NCBI RefSeq assembly: GCF_013623775.1
Contig: NZ_JABFAM010000004.1
Coordinates: 372,001-436,000, forward strand
Reading direction: 5' to 3'
Source: Rufibacter sp. XAAS-G3-1
GTDB taxonomy: Bacteria; Bacteroidota; Bacteroidia; Cytophagales; Hymenobacteraceae
Length of the DNA stretch: 64,000 bases
The translations under genes and the position numbers were made by a program. The number at the start of each line of letters is the position of its first letter. The first letter of the stretch is position 1. This document shows, one piece after another, positions 51,282 through 59,901 of the stretch. The notes beneath the pieces were generated by a model. The model saw only the letters and a list, made by a program, of their open reading frames with translations, did not search any database and was not told the origin of the DNA.

Positions 51282-51515
51282 TTAGGCTACCGTTTTCAGC
51301 ACGTAATTCCTGTTCATTGGGGCTGTGGCAAACTGAAGGCATGCCGTGATATCCTCTTTCTCCAGAGACGGGAACTGACGAAGGATTCCCGCGGGCGTTT
51401 CCCCGGCTGAAGGGAATTCCAGAATGGTCTGCACCGCAATTCGCTTCCCCCTAATGGTAGGCTTGCCGTTACAGATGCTTTCATCAAGCGTGATTCTGTC
51501 TGTGAGGTATTCCAT
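51282..51515 (-). CDS. DUF433 antitoxin (VapB45-type), partner toxin broken
   Basis: The 77-residue product matches DUF433: 'RITLDESICNGKPTIRGKRIAVQTIL' (in pieces RITLDESICNGKPTIRGKRI), then 'PAGILRQFPSLEKEDITACLQFA'. These winged-helix proteins bind DNA and neutralise a DUF5615 PIN-like toxin encoded next door. Here the antitoxin frame is complete while the toxin is a pseudogene, so it is an orphan; it may still repress its own promoter or counter related toxins elsewhere. Confidence 0.88.
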   Translation of the reverse strand: MEYLTDRITLDESICNGKPTIRGKRIAVQTILEFPSAGETPAGILRQFPSLEKEDITACLQFATAPMNRNYVLKTVA

Positions 51516-51598
51516 ACAAAGCCCTCTCCTTTCTTAGTTCATCACGGGTGATACGCAAGACAGCTAATTCTTTCCTGAAGCCTTAAAAAACACCAAGC

Positions 51599-51638
51599 CG
51601 TTTCCCGGCTCTTTTCCGGAAAACGGCTTTAAAACGGT
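51599..51638. repeat. R palindrome copy
   Basis: CCGTTTCCCGGCTCTTTTCC-GGAAAACGGCTTTAAAACGG, 10 bases before the second MITE. Confidence 0.75.
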
Positions 51639-51648
51639 TGACAGCTTA

Positions 51649-51808
51649 GAGCTTATTTAAATTTCATCTTTGCGCTACAAACGGCCATAAAAAGAACCTG
51701 CGTTCGCCTTTTTCTCGCCCCGTAGCGCTGCTACGCAGCTCAAAAAACGCTTCCGCAGAACCTTTCTCTGGCCGTTTTCGCCAGCAAACCTCAAATGTAA
51801 ACAAGCTC
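51649..51808. mobile_element. MITE-like element, copy 2 (160 bp, TTA duplication)
   Basis: Same length and orientation as copy 1 at 4003-4162, with about 11 differences. TIRs GAGCTTATTTAAATTTCA / TCAAATGTAAACAAGCTC have mismatches, so this copy is older or more drifted. TTA flanks at 51646-51648 and 51809-51811. It ends 7 bases before the M28 peptidase stop codon. Confidence 0.88.
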
Positions 51809-51815
51809 TTATTTC

Positions 51816-52823
51816 TTACTGTTCGGTCATGACCACGTGCAACACCGTCTGGCCCACGGCTTTCAAAGTGTTGCGGTCAATGATGTCCATGTTATCAGTA
51901 TGCCTATGGTGGTACGGCCCGAAGAAGCCGTCTGGGCTGGAAGGGTCATAGGCCACAATGTCGGCCATCCGGATGTTGGCGTGTTGGATCACGTAGGTGT
52001 GGTCATCGGTAATGCCGGGGCTATCCTGGAACGGGAAATAGTCTGAGTAACCCAGTTGGTGGGCGGTTTTCCAGACTTTCTCCACCACATCGCCGGCGTA
52101 GACCCGGCTGGTTTCTTCCCGCGCAAAACGCGCCCCTTTCGCCCCTACCATGTCCAGCAGAATACCGTAATTGGCGGTGTAGCCTTTGGGCAGCAGGTTC
52201 TTAGCCCAGTACTGCGAACCCAAACACCAGGTATCAGGAATGTAATCTCCGGCATTGTCGGGCTGGCCGTAGTCTTCGCCGTCAAAGAGCATGATATCTA
52301 CGCCCACATCACCTTTCAGCGGGTTGGCCTGTAACTGCCGCGCAATCTCCAGCAAAACGGCCACCCCGCTGGCTCCGTCGTTGGCGCCATCTATGGGGGT
52401 GGTGGGGTTCTGCGGGTCTTTATCGGCGACGTGCCGGGTGTCCCAGTGGGCGGCCAGTAAAATGCGCTTGCTGGCTTGGGGGTTGAACTGTGCCATGATG
52501 TTGCGCAGATCAAGCGTCGTGCCATCATAGGCTTTGGCAGTAAAAGACTGCACCTGCAGGGTACCGCCGTAGCCTTCCAGTTTACCTATAAGATAATCGC
52601 CGCAGGCGCGGTGCGCGGGCGTATTAGGCACGCGGGGGCCAAACGATACCTGCCTGGCGACAAACTGGTACGCCGAATCGGCGTTGAACGCCGACACGTT
52701 CACGGTTTCCGCAGCCGCCGGTTGCTCAACGGTAGCGGTGTCTGAGTTCGTCTTTTTGTCGCAGGCGGGCAGCGCGGCGGCGAGGAACAGGCCTAAAGCC
52801 AGAACTTTCATGTTATTCTTCAT
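51816..52823 (-). CDS. M28-family lipoprotein peptidase / glutaminyl-cyclase-like
   Basis: The 335-residue product has a lipoprotein signal ([21 protein letters not shown], lipobox LPAC). The zinc-hydrolase core follows: 'AAHWDTRHVADKD' (His/Asp region), 'PIDGANDGASGVAVLLEIAR' (Asp ligand), 'IMLFDGEDYG' (catalytic Glu and Asp) and 'GITDDHTYVIQHANI' (His). The pattern GANDGASG…FDGEDYG…DDH is that of bacterial glutaminyl-peptide cyclotransferase-like M28 enzymes. It is expected at the outer membrane facing the periplasm. Its start overlaps the cysS stop by 11 bases, so the two are co-translated. Confidence 0.92.
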   Translation of the reverse strand: MKNNMKVLALGLFLAAALPACDKKTNSDTATVEQPAAAETVNVSAFNADSAYQFVARQVSFGPRVPNTPAHRACGDYLIGKLEGYGGTLQVQSFTAKAYDGTTLDLRNIMAQFNPQASKRILLAAHWDTRHVADKDPQNPTTPIDGANDGASGVAVLLEIARQLQANPLKGDVGVDIMLFDGEDYGQPDNAGDYIPDTWCLGSQYWAKNLLPKGYTANYGILLDMVGAKGARFAREETSRVYAGDVVEKVWKTAHQLGYSDYFPFQDSPGITDDHTYVIQHANIRMADIVAYDPSSPDGFFGPYHHRHTDNMDIIDRNTLKAVGQTVLHVVMTEQ

Positions 52824-54306
52824 AAGCCCAGTCTATACCGGTTTTCATGTCTTTGATCACAATGCCCTGCCCTTTCAGTTGCGCCCTGATGGCATCTACC
52901 TTGCCGTAATCTTTGGTTTCTTTCGCTTCTTTGTAAAAGCCCAGCACCACTTCCAGCAGCGATTGGGCATCGGCGGTCTGTTCTATTTTCAGGCCCAGCA
53001 CGTCTAACACCAAGGCCCGGTACTGGGTGCGCATCTGCTCAAAGGTCTCTTGGGAAATGGTCTCCAGCTTGAAACCTCCGGTATGCATGCTGTTGATTTT
53101 CTTGAGCAGATTGAACAGTGACGCAATGGATTTGGCCGTGTTCAGGTCATCGTTCAAGGGCACGAACAACTCCGCGGTCAGTTTCTTGATTTCCTCTTCG
53201 GCTTTGGCGTCCAGGTTTTCGGCCCCGGCCGGATACGTCAACTGGTTTAAAATGCGCAGGCCGTTCATTACTTTGAGGTAGCCTTTGCGCGCGGCTTGCA
53301 GGGCTTCATTGCTGAAGTCCAGGGTGCTGCGGTAGTGCGCCTGCAACACGAAGAACCGCACCGTCATAGGCGAATACGCTTGCTGCAACAACTCATGCTC
53401 GCCCGTGAATAACTCGCGGAGGGTGATAAAATTGCCCAGCGACTTGCCCATCTTCTTGCCGTTCATGGTGATCATGTTGTTGTGTACCCAGTAGCGCGCG
53501 GCATCGGTGTGGTTGTGGCTGGCCTGGCTCTGCGCAATCTCGCACTCGTGGTGCGGGAACATCAGATCCAATCCGCCCCCATGGATGTCAAACTGCGTGC
53601 CCAGGTATTTCCGGCTCATAGCCGAGCACTCCAAATGCCAGCCCGGGAAACCCTCTGACCAGGGCGAAGGCCAGCGCATGATGTGCGTAGGGGAGGCTTT
53701 TTTCCACAAGGCGAAGTCCAGCGGTGAGCGTTTCTCCTCCTGCCCTTCCAGGTCTTCGCGGGTGTTGGTCATCAAATCCTCAATCACGCGGCCGGAGAGT
53801 TTTCCGTAGTTGTGCTGCTGGTTATAAGCCGGCACGTCAAAGTACACCGACCCGTGGGACACGTAGGCCAGGCCATTCTCCAGAATCTCCTCAATCATCT
53901 GGATTTGCTCAATGATGTGGCCAGAGGCGCGGGGCTCAATGTCTGGGGAGATAACGTTCAGTTGCGCCAGGTCTTCGTGGTAGCGGTTGGTGAAATGGTG
54001 TACCACCTCCATGGGTTCCAGTTGGTGGGCCTTCGCGAACTTCTGGATTTTATCTTCGCCCGAGTCGGCATCGTTCTGCAAATGGCCTACATCGGTGATG
54101 TTGCGCACGTAACGCACTTTGTAGCCTACGTACCGCAGGTACCGGGAAAGCACGTCAAACACCACACCCGCCCGGGAATGGCCCAAGTGCGCATCGCCGT
54201 AGACGGTAGGCCCGCAGACGTACAGGCCCACGAACGGGCTCTCTAGTGGGGTAAACGGTTCTTTGGTACGGGTGAGCGTATTATATAAAGACAATGGGTG
54301 GTTCAT
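52813..54306 (-). CDS. cysS: Cysteinyl-tRNA synthetase
   Basis: The 497-residue class I synthetase. Zinc ligand Cys and HIGH-type motif '[19 protein letters not shown]' (about 29-47), further ligands 'WHLECSAMS' and '[10 protein letters not shown]', KMSKS variant '[10 protein letters not shown]' (about 271-280). The C-terminal DALR and anticodon domains are complete. Gly in place of Ser in KMSKS is tolerated in some Bacteroidota enzymes. First gene of a two-gene unit with the M28 lipoprotein. Confidence 0.97.
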   Translation of the reverse strand: MNHPLSLYNTLTRTKEPFTPLESPFVGLYVCGPTVYGDAHLGHSRAGVVFDVLSRYLRYVGYKVRYVRNITDVGHLQNDADSGEDKIQKFAKAHQLEPMEVVHHFTNRYHEDLAQLNVISPDIEPRASGHIIEQIQMIEEILENGLAYVSHGSVYFDVPAYNQQHNYGKLSGRVIEDLMTNTREDLEGQEEKRSPLDFALWKKASPTHIMRWPSPWSEGFPGWHLECSAMSRKYLGTQFDIHGGGLDLMFPHHECEIAQSQASHNHTDAARYWVHNNMITMNGKKMGKSLGNFITLRELFTGEHELLQQAYSPMTVRFFVLQAHYRSTLDFSNEALQAARKGYLKVMNGLRILNQLTYPAGAENLDAKAEEEIKKLTAELFVPLNDDLNTAKSIASLFNLLKKINSMHTGGFKLETISQETFEQMRTQYRALVLDVLGLKIEQTADAQSLLEVVLGFYKEAKETKDYGKVDAIRAQLKGQGIVIKDMKTGIDWAYEE

Positions 54307-54403
54307 GCGGCAAAATTATAAAACTTACTGGTACTTGTGGTAACGGTACGGCGTTAGTGGGTATAAGCTGCTTTTTTCTTTTATGCTGATGAGGAGGGTT
54401 TAG

Positions 54404-54443
54404 CGGTTTTAGGCTTGTTTTCTGGAAAACAGGGTTGAAACGG
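54404..54443. repeat. R palindrome copy
   Basis: CGGTTTTAGGCTTGTTTTC-tGGAAAACAGGGTTGAAACGG; good outer and inner arms. Confidence 0.78.
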
Positions 54444-54507
54444 AAGTTCTCTTTGTGCATGCCGTTTGCTGTTGCTGGCGTGGCGGCTTTTTGCGTAGGT
54501 ATTAGTT

Positions 54508-54725
54508 GGTGCACGCCTTATGCTGTTCCCTTGGCTTGTGCGCTTGTTGCGTGGGTTCAAGTGCTGTATTGTTTCATCTTTGCCGGTATGCGCTCACGGC
54601 CGCGAGGCCCCGTCTTCCCCTCTCGCACTGCCCTTTCAGCCCGGGAAGCCTTTTTCGCTTAGTTTCGCCAAAACAGGGCCAAAAGCGAGGCGCGCTCTGG
54701 GAAGACTGGAACGGGGGAAAGTAGC
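54508..54725 (+). repeat. Dispersed repeat D, copy 2
   Basis: Matches 12265-12485 with the same block order and orientation. In this copy the segment CGCTTAGTTTCGCC…AAAACAGGGCCAAAAGCG resembles a half R palindrome, suggesting D has absorbed, or is related to, R. The potential stem GTCTTCCCC…GGGAAGAC is kept. Confidence 0.75.
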
Positions 54726-54779
54726 AGAGTGAATTGACTTAACTTTACCTTTTAAGTATCTACCCCACTAAAGCAGATA

Positions 54780-54896
54780 CTCCCCCTTTGAAGGGGGCGA
54801 AGGGGGATGTTTACACCTGCCGGTCACACGCATTGCTGTCTCTCTCAGCAATACCGCCAACTCAAAAGACCTCGTAGTGTCTTCAGACCTACGAGT
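54780..54896. repeat. Two further hairpins in the cysS upstream gap
   Basis: CCCCCTTTGAAGGGGG (54782-54797) followed by GAAGGGGGAT, and an imperfect stem around ACCTCGTAG…CTACGAG (54869-54896). No gene is seen between 54307 and 54950. Confidence 0.55.
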
Positions 54897-54910
54897 GTCT
54901 ACGCCAACTG

Positions 54911-54948
54911 CTATTTTTAGCCTGTTTCTCAAAAATTAGCCTCAAAAC
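54911..54948. repeat. R palindrome copy
   Basis: CTATTTTTAGCCTGTTTC-tcAAAAATTAGCCTCAAAAC, just beyond the EEP gene stop codon. Confidence 0.62.
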
Positions 54949-54950
54949 AA

Positions 54951-56057
54951 TCAATCTCCTTCCTCTGCAGAAGGCGCATTCAACACATAGGTCGCCTCCA
55001 GCGGGAAATGGTCGGTGAACTGGATTTGGTTAAGAACGTCAAATTGGAGAAGTTCCAGGCGGTCACTATAGAATTGGTTGTCTATTCTGATGGGGAGTTT
55101 GCCGTTGTAGGTGAACCCAAAACCGCTGCCGCCTTCTTCGAAGCCATTTTTCAGGTGCCGGCGTAATTGCTGGTACGTATAGGAACTAGGCAAGTCGTTT
55201 AAGTCGCCGCAGAGCAGTACCGGGTGTTTGCTGGATTTGATATGCTCTAGCAGTCGTTCTACCTGGTGGCTGCGGGCAATGAACCCTCCTTTGAGCCTTC
55301 GGGCTACGTTGCGGCCTTTGGTTTTAAGACCTGCTTCGCTTTGGATGGCCTCGGCCACATCTTTCTCCTCTATGGCCATGGACTCCAGGTGCATGTTGTA
55401 GACGCGCAGGGTATCTTTGGAAGGCAGTTTCACATCCACAAAAATCACCTGGTTTTTGGTGGGGCGCTCAAAGGTGACGGTGCCTTTATTAATGATGGGG
55501 AACTTGGAAAAAATAGCCAGGCCAAACTCAGCGCCAATGCTGTTGGTGAGGGCTTTCCCAACGTAGATTTCCCGGTTCTGCTGTTTGCCTATCCGCTTAC
55601 GGCTGTTATAGGCGTTTTCGGTTTTATCATGGTAGAACTCCTGAAGGCAGAGAATATCGGCGGGGTGTTCAGCTACCCATTGCATTTCTTTTTCCGGCAG
55701 GCCTGGGTCTGCCTCGTGCAAATGCTTGTAAACATTAAATACCCGCACGTTGTAGCTGAGCACTTTGATTTGCTGCGCCTGGGGGGCCAGACTCGCTTTT
55801 GAGCCACCCAGGTTGAAGTACCGGGTGTGCTGCCCCCAGAACAGGAAAATGAGCATGGCCGACCACAATGCCCACAGCGGCTTGTGCCAGAGCCAGAGCA
55901 ACAACAAGACTCCGTTCAGCACCAAGGCACCTGGCAAGGACAAGGCCACAAACCCGGCGGGCCAGAAAATGTGCGGTGGCACGTACTGGCAGGCTACGCC
56001 CAGCAATAGCCAAAGGGTAGAGAGAGACGTAAGAAAAAAGAGAATCTTCCGGAGCAC
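54951..56057 (-). CDS. Endonuclease/exonuclease/phosphatase-family membrane protein
   Basis: The product is 368 residues from a GTG at 56057 (VLRKILFFLTSLSTLW). The frame is open to 56162, but that part reads an R palindrome and is unlikely to be translated. Three N-terminal membrane helices (to about residue 95) are followed by a periplasmic EEP domain: 'KVLSYNVRVFN', 'DILCLQEFYHD' (Glu metal ligand), 'VYNMHLES', 'VLLCGDLNDLPSSYTYQ' (Asp/Asn) and 'QFTDHFPLEATY' (Asp-His). The catalytic set is complete. The substrate could be a lipid, nucleotide or nucleic acid; unknown. Confidence 0.88.
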   Translation of the reverse strand: MLRKILFFLTSLSTLWLLLGVACQYVPPHIFWPAGFVALSLPGALVLNGVLLLLWLWHKPLWALWSAMLIFLFWGQHTRYFNLGGSKASLAPQAQQIKVLSYNVRVFNVYKHLHEADPGLPEKEMQWVAEHPADILCLQEFYHDKTENAYNSRKRIGKQQNREIYVGKALTNSIGAEFGLAIFSKFPIINKGTVTFERPTKNQVIFVDVKLPSKDTLRVYNMHLESMAIEEKDVAEAIQSEAGLKTKGRNVARRLKGGFIARSHQVERLLEHIKSSKHPVLLCGDLNDLPSSYTYQQLRRHLKNGFEEGGSGFGFTYNGKLPIRIDNQFYSDRLELLQFDVLNQIQFTDHFPLEATYVLNAPSAEEGD

Positions 56058-56130
56058 AGAGAAAAATTTAATCGCAGTAGTAAACCTACGCAAAAAACCG
56101 GAAGCCGCTAAAAAAACGTAGGTTCTGGCT

Positions 56131-56168
56131 CCTTTGCGGGCATTTTCAGGAAAACAGCGCAAAAACGG
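56131..56168. repeat. R palindrome copy (diverged)
   Basis: CCTTTGCGGGCATTTTC-AGGAAAACAGCGCAAAAACGG. The inner arms are TTTTC/GAAAA; it overlaps the spurious 5' extension of the EEP frame. Confidence 0.55.
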
Positions 56169-56293
56169 ATTATTAATATTCCACGGGTTTTAAAATAGCC
56201 CACCCGCCTCTCCGTTTTAAACTTGCCCTGATGTACCTAGTAATTGAAAATTATACCCTAATTTTACACTCTTAACACCTTATTAGTACTGCT

Positions 56294-56674
56294 ATGTTGT
56301 TATCCAGCCTATTATTCATCGGCAACTTAGGAACCGGCGAAATTATCGCTTTATTGGTGATCGTTCTGCTGCTGTTTGGCGCCAAGCGTATTCCAGACCT
56401 GGCCCGCGGCTTAGGGAAAGGCATCCGGGAGTTCAAAGACGCCACCAAAGAGATCAAGAATGATATTGAGAACTCGGCCAATGATGACCGGTATTCCAAT
56501 ACAAACCAGAACAGAAACACTCATAACAACGGCCCGGGCTACACCAACCCGAACCCCAGTTATAACAACAACGCCCCGTACAACAACGGCGGCGCGCCCT
56601 ACAACAATGACAATGCGCCTTATACCAACGCGCCTGTCAACCCGAACCCAACCCCCAACAACCCCAACGTTTAA
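56294..56674 (+). CDS. tatA: TatA/E-type twin-arginine translocase subunit with Asn-rich tail
   Basis: The 126-residue product has a short N-terminal membrane helix and hinge ('[29 protein letters not shown]') and an amphipathic helix ('[20 protein letters not shown]'), the standard TatA layout that forms the pore for folded proteins. Residues 60-126 are a low-complexity tail rich in Asn, Pro and Tyr ('[20 protein letters not shown]'), longer than usual and probably disordered. It lies three bases upstream of gatA. tatC is not in this window. Confidence 0.92.
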   Translation: MLLSSLLFIGNLGTGEIIALLVIVLLLFGAKRIPDLARGLGKGIREFKDATKEIKNDIENSANDDRYSNTNQNRNTHNNGPGYTNPNPSYNNNAPYNNGGAPYNNDNAPYTNAPVNPNPTPNNPNV

Positions 56675-56677
56675 TAC

Positions 56678-58114
56678 ATGCGTTATACCTCCCTTGACGC
56701 TATCCGCGAGGAGATAGGCCGAGGCGCACTCTCTTGCCGTCAACTGGTGGAGCGTTACCTCCAGAACATCCACACCAAGCGCCATCTCAACGCGTTTCTG
56801 GAGGTGTTTGAAGAAGAGGCCCTTCGGCAAGCCGAAGAAGTGGATGCCAAATTACAAGCCGGTACCGCCGGCAAACTGGCCGGTATGGTGATTGGCATCA
56901 AAGACGTGTTGGCCTACGAGGGTCACGCGCTCCAGGCCTCCAGCCAAATCCTGAATGGTTTCAAATCTTTGTACACCGCCACCGCTGTGCAACGCCTGCT
57001 GGCCGAGGACGCCATCATCATTGGCCGCCAGAACTGCGACGAGTTTGCCATGGGCGGTTCCAACGAGAACTCGGCTTTCGGCCCTGCCCTTAATGAAGTA
57101 GATACTACCCGCGTACCGGGCGGTTCTTCGGGAGGTTCGGCCGTGGCCGTGCAAGCCGACCTTTGTTTAGCTTCCATCGGGTCTGATACCGGTGGTTCTG
57201 TGCGCCAACCGGCGGCGTATTGCGGCGTGGTGGGCATGAAACCTACGTATTCCCGCATCTCGCGCTACGGGCTTATCGCCTACGCCTCTTCTTTTGACCA
57301 GATTGGCGTGATCACGCAGAGCGTGGAAGATGCCGCGCTTCTTTTGGAAGTGATGGCCGGGTCTGATGAGTTTGACGCCACCGTAAGCCAGCGCCCGGTT
57401 CCCGCTTACAGCCAGAACCTGACCTTTGACCGCCCGGCCCGCATCGGGTTCATCCGTGACTCTTTTGAGAGCCCGGGTCTGAATAATGAGGTAAAAACTG
57501 CCGTACAGGGTGTCCTAGATCAATTACAGACTGACGGCCATACCGTTGAGCCGGTAGAATTCCATTTCTTAGACTATATTGTACCTACTTACTATATTCT
57601 CACCACCGCCGAAGCCAGTTCCAACCTGGGCCGGTACGACGGGGTGAAGTACGGTTTCCGGAGCCAGAACGCGACAGATTTGGCCTCTATGTACAAGAAA
57701 ACCCGTTCCGAAGGCTTCGGGAAGGAAGTGCAGCGCCGCATTATCCTGGGCACGTTTGTGCTTTCTGCTGATTACTATGACGCTTACTACACCAAGGCGC
57801 AACAGGTACGCCGCCTCATCAAAGAGAAAACCGATGAGCTTTTAAGCCAATATGATTTTCTGATTTTACCTACCACCCCTACCACGGCTTTCAAGATAGG
57901 GGAAAACACCAAAGACCCGCTGGCCATGTACCTGGAGGATATCTACACAGTACAGGCGAATTTGGCGGGCATTCCGGCTATTTCGTTACCAATCGGGCAT
58001 GACGCCGCAGGGCTACCGATTGGGGTGCAAGTGATGACCAAAGCTTTTGGGGAAGAGCAGCTTTTCGCCTTCTCCAAACACCTGATGAACCATCCACCAC
58101 ACGTAACCGCCTAA
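56678..58114 (+). CDS. gatA: Asp/Glu-tRNA amidotransferase subunit A
   Basis: The 478-residue amidase subunit of the GatCAB complex provides ammonia from glutamine to amidate misacylated tRNA-Gln/Asn. The amidase signature 'RVPGGSSGGSAVAVQADLCLASIGSDTGGSVRQPAAYCGVVG' (given by GGSSGGSAVAV and DTGGSVRQPA) has the Ser-cisSer pair, and the Lys is in 'VIGIKDVLAYEG'. gatB and gatC are not adjacent. It overlaps the next gene by one base (TAATG). Confidence 0.96.
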   Translation: MRYTSLDAIREEIGRGALSCRQLVERYLQNIHTKRHLNAFLEVFEEEALRQAEEVDAKLQAGTAGKLAGMVIGIKDVLAYEGHALQASSQILNGFKSLYTATAVQRLLAEDAIIIGRQNCDEFAMGGSNENSAFGPALNEVDTTRVPGGSSGGSAVAVQADLCLASIGSDTGGSVRQPAAYCGVVGMKPTYSRISRYGLIAYASSFDQIGVITQSVEDAALLLEVMAGSDEFDATVSQRPVPAYSQNLTFDRPARIGFIRDSFESPGLNNEVKTAVQGVLDQLQTDGHTVEPVEFHFLDYIVPTYYILTTAEASSNLGRYDGVKYGFRSQNATDLASMYKKTRSEGFGKEVQRRIILGTFVLSADYYDAYYTKAQQVRRLIKEKTDELLSQYDFLILPTTPTTAFKIGENTKDPLAMYLEDIYTVQANLAGIPAISLPIGHDAAGLPIGVQVMTKAFGEEQLFAFSKHLMNHPPHVTA

Positions 58115-59682
58115 TGCGCACCTCTACCTTTCTTGCTGGCCTTGTTCTTTCGCTTGGCCTTGGCTCTGCCGCCCAGGCCCGCCAAGCCACCGTCCAGGAT
58201 TTACCAGTAATGCCCCTCCAAGACTCTCTCAAGGCACCCGTAGACTCCGTAGAGTTCATTCCGGTAGAAACCGATGAACTTATCCAGGATCGCTTGAGCT
58301 GCCTGGAACAGGAGATTCCCTTGGAGTTTAACAAGCAGGTAAGAGGGTTGATTGATTATTTCACTATCCGGAACCGGAAATACACCCGCCGGGTGCTGGA
58401 GCGCAAGCCGATGTACTTCCCCATGTTTGAGAAGTACCTGGCCAAGCACAACATGCCTGACGAGCTGAAATATCTGGCGGTGGTGGAGTCTGCGTTATTG
58501 CCCAAAGCGGTTTCCTCGGCCAAAGCCGTGGGGCTGTGGCAGTTCATGACGCCCACGGCCAACGACTTCAGACTGGTGCAAAACCATTACCTGGATGAGC
58601 GCATGGATCCTGAGAAATCCACCGAGGCTGCCTGCAAGTTCCTGAAACAGCTGTACCGCATGTTCGGGAGTTGGGAAATGGCGTTGGCGGCCTACAACTG
58701 CGGCCCGGGCAACGTTAGGAAAGCGATTGCGAGATCAGGAGGCAAAAAGACGTTTTGGGGCATTTACCCGTATTTACCCAAAGAAACGCGGGCGTATGTG
58801 CCCTCTTTCACCGCCCTGGTCTACGCGCTGAACCACGCCGAAGACCACAACCTGCACCCGGCCAACGTGCAGACGCCTATTGCCGTGGACACCATGCTCA
58901 TCAGTCAGCCCGTAGACTTGAGACTGCTGGCGCTGCAACTGAACCTGCCCGAAGACCAGATTGCCAACTTGAACCCAGCCCTGAAGCTGAAGCACATTCC
59001 AGCCAACGTTTCCAACTTCCCGTTGCGCATTCCGGCCGATGTTCGCCCTTTCCTGGCGGAAAACAGAATGGCGATCCTGGACTCGGCCCGTTACGTGGCC
59101 CCTCACAGAGCCCCGGCCAGAACCAAACTACCCGCCTTACAGGAAGCACCCAACACCCTGCTGGCCAAAGCCGAACCGATCTCTGGGGACAGCACTGTTA
59201 AAATCCTCTACACGGTGCGCCGCAACGACAATCTCTCCAAAATCGCGAAAGAGCAGAACGTAACGGTAGAGCAGTTGAAAGCCTGGAACAAGATTTCGGG
59301 GAATATGCTGGTGGCAAACCAAAAGCTGGTGATGTTCAAACCAGAAAACAAAGAACTGAAAGACACGCATGAGGCTCCGGCCTCAGAAACAACGCTTCTG
59401 GCCTCGGCGGAAGCCTATCCTGCCACTGCTGGCAAAAACGCGGGCCCTAACGCAGAAGGTATGCCTAAGAGCAACGCTTCCATCCCAACTGTTTCTGCAA
59501 AGAAAAACGCAGGGAGAAAGGCAGTAGTAGAGAAACCACAGACTGTACACCACGTGCAACCCGGCGACACCCTTTGGAATATTTCTAAGCGTTACAACAA
59601 CGTGAGCGTGGAGGAACTCAAGAAAGCGAACAAACTGAAAGGCGACGACCTAAAACCCGGCATGAAGCTGATTGTAGGCTGA
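58114..59682 (+). CDS. Membrane-bound lytic transglycosylase (MltD-like) with two LysM domains
   Basis: The 522-residue product has a signal peptide (MRTSTFLAGLVLSLGLGSAAQA). The SLT domain (about 100-260) has the catalytic Glu in 'YLAVVESALLPKAVSSAKAVGLWQFM', shown by 'VESALLPKA' and 'AVGLWQFM', and 'ALAAYNCGPGNV'. Two LysM modules follow: 'YTVRRNDNLSKIAKEQNVTV' (about 368) and 'HHVQPGDTLWNISKRYNNVS' (C-terminal). It cleaves glycan strands to anhydro-muropeptides in the periplasm. A Thr/Ala-rich linker separates the LysM units. Its start overlaps the gatA stop, an unexpected but probably simple operon link. Confidence 0.94.
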   Translation: MRTSTFLAGLVLSLGLGSAAQARQATVQDLPVMPLQDSLKAPVDSVEFIPVETDELIQDRLSCLEQEIPLEFNKQVRGLIDYFTIRNRKYTRRVLERKPMYFPMFEKYLAKHNMPDELKYLAVVESALLPKAVSSAKAVGLWQFMTPTANDFRLVQNHYLDERMDPEKSTEAACKFLKQLYRMFGSWEMALAAYNCGPGNVRKAIARSGGKKTFWGIYPYLPKETRAYVPSFTALVYALNHAEDHNLHPANVQTPIAVDTMLISQPVDLRLLALQLNLPEDQIANLNPALKLKHIPANVSNFPLRIPADVRPFLAENRMAILDSARYVAPHRAPARTKLPALQEAPNTLLAKAEPISGDSTVKILYTVRRNDNLSKIAKEQNVTVEQLKAWNKISGNMLVANQKLVMFKPENKELKDTHEAPASETTLLASAEAYPATAGKNAGPNAEGMPKSNASIPTVSAKKNAGRKAVVEKPQTVHHVQPGDTLWNISKRYNNVSVEELKKANKLKGDDLKPGMKLIVG

Positions 59683-59698
59683 TTATGCCCCCACTAGA

Positions 59699-59740
59699 AA
59701 GATAGCATCTCTGGCTCAGGCTTGGGATGCTATTTGTTTT
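59699..59740 (+). terminator. Terminator after the lytic transglycosylase
   Basis: AGATAGCATCTC…GGGATGCTATTTGTTTTT; imperfect stem with a T-rich tail. Confidence 0.65.
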
Positions 59741-59772
59741 TAAGGTGTTTTGCTTAAATCAGGCCTAAAACA
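59735..59772. repeat. R palindrome copy
   Basis: TGTTTTTAAGGTGTTTTGC-TTAAATCAGGCCTAAAACA; it starts in the T tract of the terminator. Confidence 0.6.
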
Positions 59773-59901
59773 GAAAAGATAGAAACCAGAAGCTTACTTG
59801 CGCAACTGGAAAAAAGATAGCAACTTGAAATTATTCACCGCCAGGCAAGCGTTGGTTTGGCGGCAGAATCCCATAGACCACTACAACACGACCAAAAGGA
59901 C

